Of a DNA stretch of 64,000 bases, positions 1 through 9,929 are shown piece by piece (position 1 is the stretch's first letter; the number at the start of each line of letters is the position of its first letter). The position numbers and the translations under genes are program-made. Below the pieces are notes generated by a model, which was not told where the DNA came from, did no database searches, and worked only from the letters and a program-made list of their open reading frames with translations. The DNA comes from Ascarosepion bandense. Lineage: Eukaryota > Mollusca > Cephalopoda > Sepiida > Sepiidae. The stretch spans positions 1,468,501 through 1,532,500 of the forward strand of contig JBBBDQ010000754.1 of NCBI GenBank assembly GCA_037127315.1, written 5' to 3'.

Positions 1-169
1 AGAATAAAAACATGACATTACAAGACATATCGGACGAATGTAAGAGAACCGTTAATCTGAAATGCCATATGAAAGAAATACAGACTAACAATGTGCATAT
101 ATACAAGGTAAAAAAAACAGAAATATCAAAATAAATACTTTTTTCAGATGTGAACTATTTTCAGATTGT

Positions 170-540
170 CCCTTTAAGATCTTAAAGTGCTACAAGTGCA
201 GAAAACTAGGACATAAAAAGTGACATTTTAAAACTCGCAGAAATTTATTAGTACAGGGGTGAGGGGGGAAAATAATAACAGCAAGACGAAAAATATTTGT
301 TTATGTAAAATCATATAATGTGGAATCATAAACAAAGCTAGACACTCATAGTGGTATTGCAATTATCAATGAAACCACATGTAAAGCCAACAGAAAATAG
401 TAACAAGCTAAGGTTTATGTATTAAAAAGCACAAGAAAATGTTTTGATATTGACTGTATGAAAATATTCGGGTTATGTGATTTATGTATAAATATTTACT
501 GCAAAAACTTACGTGGACACGTGACAAATTTAAAAAATAC
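170..540 (+). pseudogene. Degenerate Cys/His-rich reading frame with a zinc-knuckle-like motif
   Basis: One frame (codons starting at positions congruent to 2 mod 3) can be followed across this stretch with several stops. Near 175-235 it reads DCPFKILKCYKCRKLGHKK, then a stop, then HFK. This resembles a CX2CX4HX4C zinc knuckle whose last Cys codon is now TTT (Phe). In the same frame at 440-520, CFDIDCMKIFGLCDLC is followed by NIYCKNLRGHV, giving five Cys and a His at zinc-finger-like spacing. CCHC knuckles are typical of retroelement gag or ORF1 proteins, but I do not recognise the family and the second cluster has no name I can give. Stops at about 221 and 260 show it is not a working gene. 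It may continue off the left edge of the window. Confidence 0.35.
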
Positions 541-1022
541 ATAATGAGAATTTATAGGAAGAATTTAAAAAACTGTTTTCTGTGTGTTAAATCGCATGCG
601 TTTGATCGGTGTTTCAAAATAAAAGTCAAATTTTAAATGGAGGAAAGGTCGAATTTGAAGCCGAATTTAGTGTACCGTTGGTAACCATGGATCAACTCAC
701 TGAAAAGTTAGACCGACTTGAAAAAAAAAAAAGATGTGCAAATGTAACAACTAAAAACACGAAATAGGCAACACCAAAATGGAGTTAAAGAAAGAATAAT
801 AAAATTCTTCTTTGTGAATATTTTCCGACTGGGCTAAAGAAATGTTTTGGATGGCAAAACAAACTATCCCAATATCTAAAGGAAATAGCTGCTAAATTAA
901 ATGGTGTAAGCATTTTTTCGAAGCTTGGTATTTCTGAAAAATGTTTGAAAATAGCGGTTAAAGAAGAACGGACAAGATGCAAGAAAAAATTCAGAAAGAT
1001 TGAAATAAAAATAGAAGTCAAA
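541..1022. other. Unassigned AT-rich stretch
   Basis: No gene recognised. One plus-strand frame around 800-1010 stays open for stretches (for example KLSQYLKEIAAKLNGVSIF) but matches nothing I know. It could be the continuation of the degenerate element upstream. Confidence 0.4.
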
Positions 1023-1078
1023 TCTATATCTATAAAAGTGACGAGGGTGGACGTTGTGTAAGTATTTGTTTGTTTGAT
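1023..1078 (+). repeat. Helitron-like 5' end fragment
   Basis: Begins TCTATATCTATAAAAGTGAC and continues with GGTGGACGTTGTGTAAG. The same string recurs at 1345. TC plus an AT-rich start is the usual 5' form of many animal Helitrons. No matching 3' end directly follows, so this is a partial copy. Confidence 0.4.
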
Positions 1079-1222
1079 AGATTCGACTTAGCGTCTGCAT
1101 TTTGCGGTCTAGATCGACGGGTGTTGCGCTCAGATGCAGATCAAAATGTTAGAACAGTAACGACGATTTTTCAGAAAGCCAAAATTAGAGGTAGAAAAAT
1201 ATATATTATCACCACACAAAAT

Positions 1223-1290
1223 CAGGGATTAGTTTATGTGTTGATTATAATATAGAATCGATCACCCCACTTTATATTATCTATATATAT
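1223..1290 (+). repeat. Dispersed GGGATCAGTTT...CCCCACTTT hairpin-type module
   Basis: AATCAGGGATTAGTTTATG is followed about 30 bases later by GATCACCCCACTTTATA. It is the same module as in the 90-bp satellite at 34565-35103 and the palindromic units near 13.4, 44.5 and 48.05 kb. Confidence 0.5.
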
Positions 1291-1344
1291 ATATGTTACC
1301 CCTCTCCTCCTACCTTAATCGAATGGAGACATTCTATATTGTTA

Positions 1345-1466
1345 TCTATATCTATAAAAGTGACAAAGGTGGACGTTGTGTAAGTATTTGCTCTCTAAAT
1401 TCATCGTATGTTTTTTATTCTTATTATTCACTAAACTATCCGAGTGAGACCGGGTCAAACTGCTAG
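1345..1466 (+). mobile_element. Mini non-autonomous Helitron-like element
   Basis: Starts TCTATATCTATAAAAGTGAC and ends ...ACTGCTAG followed by T, matching the Helitron rule of 5'-TC, 3'-CTRR and insertion between A and T. About 12 bases before the CTAG lies CCGAGTGAGACCGG, which folds as CCG-(A)-GT / GAG loop / AC-CGG. The stem with a bulged A has the same form as the 3' hairpin of the larger elements at 26.8 and 54.9 kb. Only about 122 bp, with no coding capacity. Confidence 0.5.
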
Positions 1467-2432
1467 TTTATTTTTATGTTGAAAAAGAAAAAACAGAAAA
1501 CGCATTGAAATCATTTGAATAAATTATTTATTGAAGTAAATCCCGCAAGAAAGAGCGGAACATATGTAAGTAATGTTTGACATATTTGAAGACTGAACAC
1601 CCTAAGTGATCGTGGAACGAAAAAAGTATGCGTACCAGAAAAAAAAACAAAACAAAACAACACAAAACAAACGGAAAAACTAGTGGTTGACTTAAAACGA
1701 AATTTCAGTTCATGGTGAACATGCCAGAAAAAGAGTTTGGAATACTAATATATAAAAAATTATTTAAAAAAATAAAAAGTCTTCAATGGGGGAATGTTGT
1801 GAAGTAAATAACAGACGGTCGATAACACAAAAGAACTAGGCAAAACCTTTTAAAGAACTCAAAGAGAGTTCAGCGGCAAAGTTCCACTCGAACTCAATCT
1901 TCGAAAAAACAGACCTTGTGTCACATTCTGTCCTTTGTTCCGAGCGAAATCAATCTCGTTGGACACTCTGATTTCGGGCGGAGACGAACCCAGATATTTC
2001 TATGCCGAAGGGCAGATATTCCTCTCGGGTAAACAGTCGAGATCTCGACACACAGTTCGCATAGTCTACGGGAAATTTTTGACCAAGATCGACGATAACC
2101 ATGTTGTGTACCAGAAAATCGGGCTTCTGATACTTTTCCTCCTTCTGTTCGGACTCTGCCTTATCTGACTCTTATTCTTCGAGCGGAAATTGACTCAGGC
2201 GATAAAATATAACCGGTGAGAGGCTCGGCTGGGTAAAAAATAAACCAGAATCAAATCCCGCGTATGTGTAATTTTTACCCAAGTTTAGGAAATAGGAAAC
2301 ATTAGTTTAAAAATTGATCTTGAGTCGCATCCCACCTCAGTGACGAGGACTTGGGTAAATACTTCGTAGTTCCTAGACATATCGAAATTGTCAAGCTCTC
2401 TGTCATCGGGCTGTGCTTGATTTAGTCGGGCA
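1467..2432. other. Unassigned stretch, possible old repeat at 1860-2040
   Basis: No gene recognised. A 77-residue frame at 1935-2168 has no known motif. Bases 1905-2040 share several blocks in order (GTGTCACATTC, GAAGGGCAGA, a TCTCGGGTAA-like block) with 29970-30115, so both are probably remnants of one dispersed repeat. Confidence 0.35.
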
Positions 2433-2443
2433 TATCTCTATAG

Positions 2444-2753
2444 TCAGTCAGTTAAGTGCCATACGTGAAACACGCTTGGGCGATCATGTCTCGAAAGAGA
2501 CATGACTGACTGGGCAGAAGATTATCCCGCAGTAGGTTGCCATTGCTTTCTGCGGTAGACTGGTTGCCGACCAAGGCTATAGAACCCAATCTGTCCTGTT
2601 ATTTAACCCATAACTGGAAGGAATAGACGGATTAATACCTTTCCCAAGGGTATTTGCGCCTAAGTGAATGCAATGAATTCAACTGGAATTTGAACTCGGC
2701 TCCACCCGATTTCTCGTTCCGAGCCGATATCCACTGCACCACAACGCACATCC
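2444..2753 (-). mobile_element. tRNA-derived SINE, family A, full length with target duplication
   Basis: Read on the minus strand it starts GGATGTGCGTTGTGGTGCAG. The A box TGGTGCAGTGG and B box near GTTTGAATTCC follow the Pol III tRNA promoter pattern, so transcription would start at the element's own 5' end. The body contains TTATGGGTTAAATAACAGG, and the tail carries the hairpin CATGTCTC-loop-GAGACATG and ends CTTAACTGACTGA. It is flanked by a perfect 11-bp duplication, TATCTCTATAG, at 2433-2443 and 2754-2764, the mark of target-primed retrotransposition. It has no coding capacity and depends on a LINE partner that I cannot name from this tail. Confidence 0.85.
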
Positions 2754-2969
2754 TATCTCTATAGACTCGATTGAAAAATAGGCATAGTTACAGATCCCTC
2801 GTTTGCGACTGTTCAGCAAATCTTAACACTTGAACTGAGTGTACGCGATCGATTTCCTTCCGTTGAACACGACTTTGTGACACATCTCGTCTCAGGGGGA
2901 AATTTAGATAATTACCAGTGTATTTAGACAGAGTTCTTATATACTGTTCGTTAGAACACTGTTGAGAGT

Positions 2970-3137
2970 TTTTTAAACATAACGCCCCAAGAAAAGCAAT
3001 CTACTGCCACTGGTCGCGTAGGGGGTTGCATAGGAGGAAAGTTATGAAAAAAATGACAGATTATATTGGGTGTCAGGAAGTGGGTACGACAAGGATGAGA
3101 ATAGTGAAGAGAGTGGAGTGGACGGAGAAAGGAGCAT

Positions 3138-3189
<52 letters not shown>

Positions 3190-3258
3190 TAATGCTAGTT
3201 AGTGAGATAGGAGATGACTATTGACTTTACATTTAAGTTCTTGTAGATTGTAGCTGTC
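2970..3258 (-). mobile_element. CR1/L2-like LINE 3' end fragment
   Basis: The left border TTTTAAACATAACGCCCCAAG is the reverse complement of the family's 3' tail (ending GGGGTGAAATGATTAAA). The rest matches the 3' UTR and last codons of the RT-bearing copies at 40.3 kb, but is decayed and has expanded AG and TATC repeats within it. Confidence 0.6.
3139..3190. repeat. (AG)n microsatellite
   Basis: Near-uninterrupted AG repeats with two GATA interruptions, within a LINE 3' UTR. Confidence 0.9.
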
Positions 3259-3260
3259 GG

Positions 3261-3290
3261 GCTATCTATCTATCTATCTTAGTCTGTTCA

Positions 3291-3343
<53 letters not shown>

Positions 3344-3354
3344 CATTCTATTCA

Positions 3355-3409
<55 letters not shown>

Positions 3410-3410
3410 T
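3261..3410. repeat. (TATC)n microsatellite
   Basis: About 150 bp of TATC tetranucleotides in three blocks, separated by the spacer C(A/T)TTCTATTCATATC-like, so the block itself has been duplicated. Confidence 0.95.
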
Positions 3411-3424
3411 TGCCTTTTTCTTTA

Positions 3425-3690
3425 TAATCATATCACCCCAGCAAAGCATTTTATTGCCACTGTTTTGCAGGGTGTTACCTAGAAGGAAAGTGATGAGAAA
3501 GAGTGACAGGTTATAGGGAGTGTCAGAAAGTGGGTAAGAGAAGGATGAGATTACTGATCAAAGTGGAGTGGACGGAGAAAGGAGCATGAGAGAGAGGATG
3601 GAGGCTAGTAAGATGAGATACGACTGTTGATATTACTTTTAATATCTTAGAGATTGTAGCTGTCAGGGAAGCAAGTAAAATCATGTATAG
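3425..3690 (-). mobile_element. CR1/L2-like LINE 3' end fragment (second copy)
   Basis: Starts with ATCATATCACCCCAGCAAAG, the family's tail in reverse, and continues through its 3' UTR to the region encoding the last residues. It joins a third fragment at 3690. Confidence 0.6.
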
Positions 3691-4130
3691 TCATGTCGCC
3701 CCAGATGACTATTAACTTTACATTTAAATTCGTGGAGAGCAAGTAAACGGAAGGGAATTCCACAGGCGGGAAATGCGAGAAAAGAAGCTGTTGGAGTAGA
3801 ATTTGCGTTTACATTTTATTAGTTTCGCAGTAAAAGGGTGGAACCTAGTTGCTAAGCTTTTAGCTCGAGTAAATTTATACATAAGGGGCATCAGAGACCT
3901 AAGTTCATCGAAGAAGAAACCTTGAACTATTTGTAGAAGAGACACAGAGAAACCACATTACACCGGTAAGAAAGTGATTGGATTCGAGCTACTAAGTCGG
4001 GGTCGATCACATTACAGATTTTCCGTTGGATTTTGTCAAAGACCCCTAGGTGGATAGCACAATCACGTGATTAGATATGGCAGCAGTATTTAATGAAAGG
4101 GCGGATAGTAGATTTATATATGTGTAGGGT
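3691..4130 (-). pseudogene. CR1/L2-like LINE reverse transcriptase C-terminus, decayed
   Basis: The minus strand encodes the family's terminal segment: SLLQIVQGFFFDELRSL, then MYKFTRAKSLATRFHPFT, then FFSRISRLWNSLPF. The last motif is shared by all copies in this window and follows the RT thumb. Further upstream, remnants of WSGAPA and of the QRRVCNVIG segment lie at 3990-4090, with frameshifts. It is 5'-truncated, as is usual for LINEs, and inactive. Confidence 0.7.
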
Positions 4131-4378
4131 GTTAATAAATTAACCCTTAGTAAAAAGTAATTACATTTAAATTTTACCACTTGTATATGAAAATCATTGT
4201 TATCTGCAGTAAAATATGTTTTTAATTTAGTTAACCTTAAAACGCTTTATAAATCACAAGAAAATTGATCACTCATTTCTAAACTCTCTAATCGTACGTG
4301 TAGTAACGTCAAAATTGTCAAACCTTTTTAACATTTTTCATTTATGCTTAAAAGATTCAATCATTGTTAAATATAAGT

Positions 4379-4758
4379 ATAAATATAATATTATGTTAAT
4401 AGATGATATAAATATGCTATCAACATATAATCAATAAAGACAAAGACATAAATATAATATTATATTAATAGATGATATAAATATGCTATCAACATATAAT
4501 CAATAAAGACAAAGACATAAATATAATATTATGTTAATAGATGATATAAATATGCTATCAACATATAATCAATAAAGACAAAGACATAAATATAATATTA
4601 TGTTAATAGATGATATAAATATGCTATCAACATATAATCAATAAAGACAAAGACATAAATATAATATTATGTTAATAGATGATATAAATATGCTATCAAC
4701 ATATAATCAATAAAGACAAAGACATAAATATAATATTATTTTAATAGATGATATAAAT
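4379..4758. repeat. 69-bp tandem repeat, about 5.5 copies
   Basis: The string AAATATAATATTATGTTAAT starts at 4381, 4450, 4519, 4588, 4657 and 4726, an exact 69-bp period. Copies are nearly identical, differing by single bases such as TTATATTAAT at 4461. Very AT-rich and non-coding. The high identity suggests recent amplification. Confidence 0.95.
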
Positions 4759-4884
4759 GTCAGTATAATAAAAAATATCAATCTTTTCGTATAAAGTAGG
4801 TTAAATCTAAATATTCCTTATGCCCTGTAATAGTAATACATGACAAAAGATTCAGATTAACTAACTGAATGCCTTTTTTTAATC

Positions 4885-5290
4885 GTTTCACTTCAAGCAA
4901 GGCGGTAAAGGCACTGATGTGCAGATTATATAGGAGGAGAGTAAAGAGAAAGACGAACCAGTTACAGGGGGAGTCAGAAAAGGGAGCAAGAAAAATATGG
5001 GAATACAGGTGTAATGACAGTTTTAAGGGGTAGAGAGAAAGGAAAATATATACAGGGTGATGTAGAAAGAACTGGAGTCAAGTGGTTAAGAGATGGGTAT
5101 TGACATTGCACTTAAATTCCTGGAGGCTGTAGCCGTCAGAAAAGCAGAAATATGGAAGAGAGTTCCACAGGCGGGAAGCGCGAGAAAAGAAGCTGATGGA
5201 ATAGAATTGTCGCCTGCATTCGGTTGTCTTAAAATTTGTTACCCGTTTCTCAGCTAGTGACGTCAACGAATTCGGATATTGTGCCATAAA
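4885..5290 (-). pseudogene. CR1/L2-like LINE 3' end
   Basis: Reverse-oriented tail ACTTCAAGCAAGGCGGTAAAG, then the 3' UTR, then codons for FFSRASRLWNSLPYFCF and LQEFKCNVNTHLLTT, the family's C-terminus. The copy is cut off just upstream of these codons, near 5290. Confidence 0.7.
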
Positions 5291-6139
5291 ATATTTGTTT
5301 ATTCAGAAGCTGTGAAATTTAAGAACGAACAATATGTCTTGTAAGTATGCAATACGTAATACAAAAAAGAATATACCTATTATGAACTATTTGCCATGCA
5401 ATATGAATGTTCGCAATTTCAGTTAGGAAGAAAGACACAAAAGAAAAATGTTACTTTGAATTTGTCGTTGCTCTGAAAATGACAAAAGATAGCAATATGC
5501 TTTGTTTTTGATTAAGTTCTTAAGATTTCCCATGGACACAGGCAGGTAATTATCCAACGAACGTTTTCGTTTTTTTCTCTTGTTTTCAAATACGTTTAGA
5601 GTTGTATTTAATGAGCGACAGTATCGCTGATAATTCATATTACTTTAGGCTGTCAGTTGATTACACATTCGCCTCAATCGTCTCGTTTTAATTTTGAAGA
5701 TATTTAATCTTTTTCTTTTATTATTATTATTATTATTATTATTTTGTTGTTGTTGTTTTTGTTGAATTATAAGAATTCTCAGTTATGGGAAACCAATTGT
5801 GTTGTAATTACGAATGTACTTGTCTGAGTAACCTGTTTTTGAATATATAATAACACGAAAAAAAAACCCCTGGAAAGTCATGTAGGTAAATATCCTGGTC
5901 AGATCGATAATTTCACGTGGATGTCGGGTATGACACGAAAGCCGTTCTGAGATATCTAAACTGTCAGCTGTATAGAAATGCTTTTGAAGATCAAGGGTTA
6001 AAAATGGCCTTCAGCGAGTTAATCTGGTGGGTTTTAACAAAAACTATTCTCCTTTCAAACTTGTGAACTGGCGCTACATAATCTCGAAAAGAACAGTACC
6101 CGTTACCAAATTTAGATTATTTGAGAGTTTTCTACAACA
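5291..6139. other. Unassigned AT-rich stretch with (TTA)n at 5700-5745
   Basis: Contains a short TTA/TTG microsatellite. No gene, transposon terminus or RNA recognised. Confidence 0.5.
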
Positions 6140-6365
6140 GCTAGTTAAATGTCATTCGTGAATCGAAATGATCGTTTCAGCGTTCATTTCGATTCACATA
6201 TAACTATGACCGAACATTTTCCATAAGTAATTTACCGTTACTTTCTACGGGAGAATGGTTGCCAACCAAGGCTGTAGGGTCCAGTCTATCATGTTTTTCA
6301 GCTCAAAGCTGGCAGATGTGGGGCCATGTCTTTTCAAGTGTATTTGCTCATAAGAAAATATAACG
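6140..6365 (-). mobile_element. Degenerate family A SINE
   Basis: Blocks match the SINE in order: CTAGTTAAATGTCATTCGTG (tail), TTACCGTTACTTTCTACGGG, AATGGTTGCCAACCAAGGCT. The tRNA-like head is lost or unrecognisable. An old copy. Confidence 0.55.
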
Positions 6366-6379
6366 AACCTCAAAAGCTA

Positions 6380-6690
6380 AAATGGATATCACAATTAATT
6401 TGAAAAGGAAACAAAGATTTGAAAAATCTAATAGTGAGCATCAGGAAGAAAAAGCTGGAGTTCCTGGGACATTCAATGAGGATGGAGGTCTTAGAGAACC
6501 TGATATTAACATGTCAGATAGAGGGAAAAAGAGACAGGGGAAAGCAACTGATAGCATATTTGAAAGACCTAATTAGGTAGATGACGGAACGAGGGTTGCA
6601 TGGGAGAAGGCGTGCTAAGAGCCACCAGGGATAGGCAGACGTGGAAAGCCATGAACGGAGAGGGCACATGAAAAAGAAGAATTTCTTTAA
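6380..6690 (+). pseudogene. RTE-like LINE 3' end
   Basis: Encodes fragments of the post-RT C-terminus shared by many copies here. The family reads RKRQLKFLGHAMRKEG, ENLILTGQIERKR, RWMTERG and so on. Here GKKRQGKATDSIFERPN and a shifted frame carry the corresponding sequence. It ends GAGGGCACATGAAAAAGAAGAA, the GAA-rich tail of this LINE. Frameshifted and 5'-truncated. Confidence 0.7.
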
Positions 6691-7430
6691 ATATTGATCA
6701 TTGAGAAATATTTTTTAATTTCAACCGACATTAGTACTGGCTGCTAATGATGGTCGGCTTTTTACTTATAAAGAAACAGCTAATATTACTACTACAATTA
6801 ACATTAAGAGTCGATTGACAAGGATTAATCTCCACAACCAACCCCAAAAGTTGAAGTTAAGATTTTACTTGTGTTGCGATCATCATGTAAATTTTATACT
6901 CAAAAAATGCCCAGTTTACTCTCCTCTCCTATTTTTTTTTTTTTTATAGAAGTAGGGGTTATTCCTTCTTTCCTGTTTAGGATTGGGTTCCCAGTTTCTT
7001 CTGAACTAAACTTCAACTCTTTAGTTTTAATGTCTCAATTGAACATTGAAATTGGATTTCTTTTTTCAAGATTTCTTTTTGAAGATTTTCTCCTTCAATA
7101 GGAGTGGGTAGGATTACCTATCGTCCGGTTCGTATATTTGTCGGTTTTTTAACAATTGCTGCTTATCCATAATGCTGTTCAGGATCGGTTTTCAGGTTGG
7201 TTTTAATGCCTTTCCTTGCTTGTTACTTCCGGTAGCCCCCTGGGTACTAGTGGCGTTATAACCTTCCTTGGAGTGACTTGATTAAAATCGAACAAACATA
7301 AAATAATTAGTCACAGGCAAAGTTCCATTTGGCCATTTGATCACTGTACTTCAAAAAACAGTGGTAGGTAGGTAAAATTGTTGTGCAACATCCTGAGTTA
7401 ATTCGAACAGAAATTGCAAGAGCATATTCT
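6691..7430. other. Unassigned stretch
   Basis: T-rich. The 76-residue frame at 6871-7101 has no recognisable domain. No RNA gene seen. Confidence 0.4.
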
Positions 7431-7435
7431 TGTAA

Positions 7436-7510
7436 TTCTTCTTGTTCTTCTTGTTCTTCTTCTTCTTGTTATTATTATTATTATTGTTGTTGTTGTTGTT
7501 GTTGTTGTTT
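7436..7510. repeat. (TTC)/(TTA)/(TTG) mixed trinucleotide repeat
   Basis: TTCTTG, TTATTA and TTGTTG runs adjoin the 3' end of the minus-strand RTE copy. On that strand this is its GAA-rich tail, extended by slippage. Confidence 0.85.
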
Positions 7511-7514
7511 CAAA

Positions 7515-8130
7515 CGCGATCTCTCTAGCTGATCTTCTTTTTATTCTATGTACCCTGTCTTTTAAGGACGTAGACGATCATGGCTTTCCTTATATCTCTA
7601 TCAATGGTGGCTCTGAGCAGGCTTTCTCATGTTACACCACACAACCCTCGTTCTGTCATCCACCTGTTCAGGTCCTTCAAATATGTTATCCGCTGCTTTC
7701 CTTTGTCTTTTTCTCTCTATCTGGCCTGTTAGTATCAGGTTCTCCAAGCCCTCCTTACTCACTGCATGCCCCAGAAACATTAGTTGTCTTTTCTTGATGC
7801 TCAATATTAATTTCTTTTTCATTTCCATCCTTTCCAAAACGTTGTCATTGCTCACATGCTCGAACCATGATAACCGCAGCATCCTTCTGAAGAACCACAT
7901 TTCAGCTGCTTCAATATTCTCTTTCATCTTCGAAGATATTGTCCAGCATTCACTGCCATATTGAAGAACCGACATCAAATATCGATCCAATACTCTCTTC
8001 TTTGCTTCTAGCGAAATTGTCATTTTATTAATACTTTACTCAACTTCTGGAATGCTTCCTTCGCCATGCCAATTCGCCTTCGGATTTCTGTGTTGAACTT
8101 TCCGTCTTCAGGTCGAACACCTTTCAGGTA
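7515..8130 (-). pseudogene. RTE-like LINE, reverse transcriptase C-terminal region
   Basis: A long minus-strand frame (7601-8023, 140 codons) encodes TISLEAKKRVLDRYLMSVLQ, YGSECWTISSKMKENIEAAE, MWFFRRMLRLSWFEHVSND, RKRQLMFLGHAVSKEG and LENLILTGQIERKRQRK. This is the conserved region after the RT catalytic core in RTE-type LINEs, which encode an apurinic-type endonuclease plus RT. The YLGSVLTEDGKCETEIRRRI stretch lies upstream at about 8040-8125 in another frame. The RT palm with its catalytic Asp residues is absent, so this is a 5'-truncated dead copy. Confidence 0.8.
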
Positions 8131-8189
8131 GCGCGTTGATTGAGGACTACAGCCAATTTCTTTATATGTAATCCAGTGAAATTCTAACA

Positions 8190-9198
8190 TTCTAAAATGT
8201 ACGGGTTATGCATAGACGGTCTACATCAGCCTTTGGATGATGCATCTTATGCTTAGAATGAAGCTTTCTTGTCTTACAATCTATTCGTCTGATGTTGTTT
8301 AGAGTCCAGTTCAAGATGTTGAAATTATATTGGACCACTGGGATGGCAAGGCTATTAATGGCCATAATACTTTTCTGAGAATTTAATTCAATTTTTAAAA
8401 TCTGTCGTCGCCTTCTATAGTACTCTTTACGCACTATTACTTTAATTTTTTATGGTGCATTCTTTCACTCTCATTTACACCTAGATCTTTATAAGCTTCT
8501 TCTGGCTCTAAATGTTTCATTGTTACAGCAGGACCTAAGCTAATTGAGGATGTTTTTGTGGAGATCCTCGTTAAACTTTACATTGAATTTCATTCCAATA
8601 TATTTACTGAAGCATTTTAAAGTTTGCAGAAGATCTTCCAGCTCATTGTCATTCTATATATACAAATTTAAGTCACCCATGTAAAATAGATGGCTTATTA
8701 ATTTCAGCTATTTTCTAACCACATTCTGCCTTGTTAATTTGACTGGTTAATGCTATAACTAAATGCAAAATAGTAAGGGAGACACCTTGAAATATACCTC
8801 TGTTGATGTTTATTTCACTAGACATATAGGTTTTATTTATATGATTGAGGTTAAGGTTTGTTTTCCATATCGACATACATTGTTTGATGACATGTGATAC
8901 CTTGTACATATTTAAAGTCTTTAAGATCCAGGAATGTGGTACACTATCGAATACCTTACGATAATCTATCCAGGGAGTACTAAGATTTTTCTTTGCATTG
9001 AAGCAGGTTTCTAAGATCATCTTATTAATAACTAATTGGTCTTTGCATCCGTAACAGTCACGTTTGAACGCTTTTTGTTCAAGCGGTAGTAAGTTATTTC
9101 TTTCCAAGTAGAAATATGTCTTTTTTTGTTAAAGTAAATGTTAATAGTTTGTATGTTGTCGGAATGCATGTAATTGGTCTGTAGTTTTTCGGGTAGAA
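8190..9198 (-). pseudogene. Non-LTR retrotransposon RT domain (second LINE type), YMDD box mutated
   Basis: On the minus strand from 9198: YRPITCMPTTYKLLT (RT fingers), then YGCKDQLVINKMILE, WIDYRKVFDSVPHSWI (first catalytic Asp in FDSV), GIFQGVSLTILH (degraded GxxQGxxLSPL), SHLFYMGDLNLYI at about 8655-8690, and, in the 8192-8434 frame, KSIMAINSLAIPVVQYNFN and NWTLNNIRRID. The catalytic YMDD box now reads YMGD, which would abolish polymerisation. It is 5'-truncated at 9198, where it abuts the 3' end of another copy of the same LINE. The family looks related to LINEs with a PD-(D/E)XK-like C-terminal endonuclease; clade uncertain. Confidence 0.75.
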
Positions 9199-9199
9199 G

Positions 9200-9929
9200 A
9201 CAATTATTATGATTACTATTATTATAATGTTGTCATTTTTCATCATATTTCGATTTCTGCTATGATCGCACTACCAACCAACTCTGCGGGAAAACCTAAG
9301 GCAGGTCGTGGTGTGTTGTTATAGCTCCATTTCCTGTTTTTTACATCTCTCCTAATATTCCTAGCGTTACATAGACTCCTTAGCGTGTGGGTGTACTTAA
9401 CAAGACTATTTTTTGTATATCTCTTAAGCCGGGGTTTCCAGGGATTCTTTCAATGTGTTGTTTTGTTCCATTTTTTATCATTCCAAGTGCATCTACTATC
9501 AATGGCACGATTCTTGTTTTCAAGTTCCACATTTTTTCTATTTCAATTTCCAGGTCTTTATAGTTTTACGCTTTTCAAATTTCTTGGTTGCTATATTACA
9601 ATCTGCTGGACAAACCATATCAATTATTAAGCAAGTTTTTCTTTTTGGTTTTTAACAATAATGTCCGGATTATTTAATTGAATGTTTTTGTCTGTGTAGA
9701 TAGTGTAATCCCATAGAATGGTGACATTTTCTATTTCTGTAGCCGGTGCTGAGTGATGTTCATACCAGTATTTGTTTACATATTTTCCATAGTGTTTGAT
9801 TATTGTCCAACGTAAATATTGCCCTACTCTATCGTGACGATTTTTATATTAAATTTGGGGCAAGTACAGAAAATCCTGAGATTAGATGGTCTATTGTTTC
9901 TTGGTATTTATCACAGAACCTGCATTATG
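9200..9929 (-). pseudogene. LINE C-terminal endonuclease-like domain, part 2 (3' part)
   Basis: After the SINE insertion the minus strand continues the C-terminal domain: KYQETIDHLISGC (remnant of a Cys/His motif), NEYIHRHDRVGQYLHW, ENVTILWDYTIYTDKNI, NNPDIIVKNQKEKLALIIDM. The pattern PDIIVK...IIDM resembles a PD-(D/E)XK nuclease core, as in restriction-like endonuclease LINEs. Downstream frames carry stops, for example after FEKRKTIKTWKLK. The copy ends with an ATT-rich tail near 9200-9235. Same LINE family as 8190-9198, but in the wrong order to be one copy. Confidence 0.7.

Noticed and set aside
1935..2168. 77-codon frame ending in a hydrophobic run
   Set aside because: Could suggest a small membrane protein, but it lies in a probable old repeat and has no conserved motif.
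3724..3945. A host exon encoding SRISRLWNSLPF
   Set aside because: The same segment recurs in more than ten places as the LINE C-terminus.
4379..4758. CRISPR-like regular repeats
   Set aside because: 69-bp units are directly tandem with no unique spacers, no cas genes are present, and the surroundings are eukaryotic. The same applies to the 90-bp satellite.
7414..7964. Plus-strand frames of 111-127 codons
   Set aside because: They are antisense shadows of the minus-strand RTE fragment and a trinucleotide repeat.
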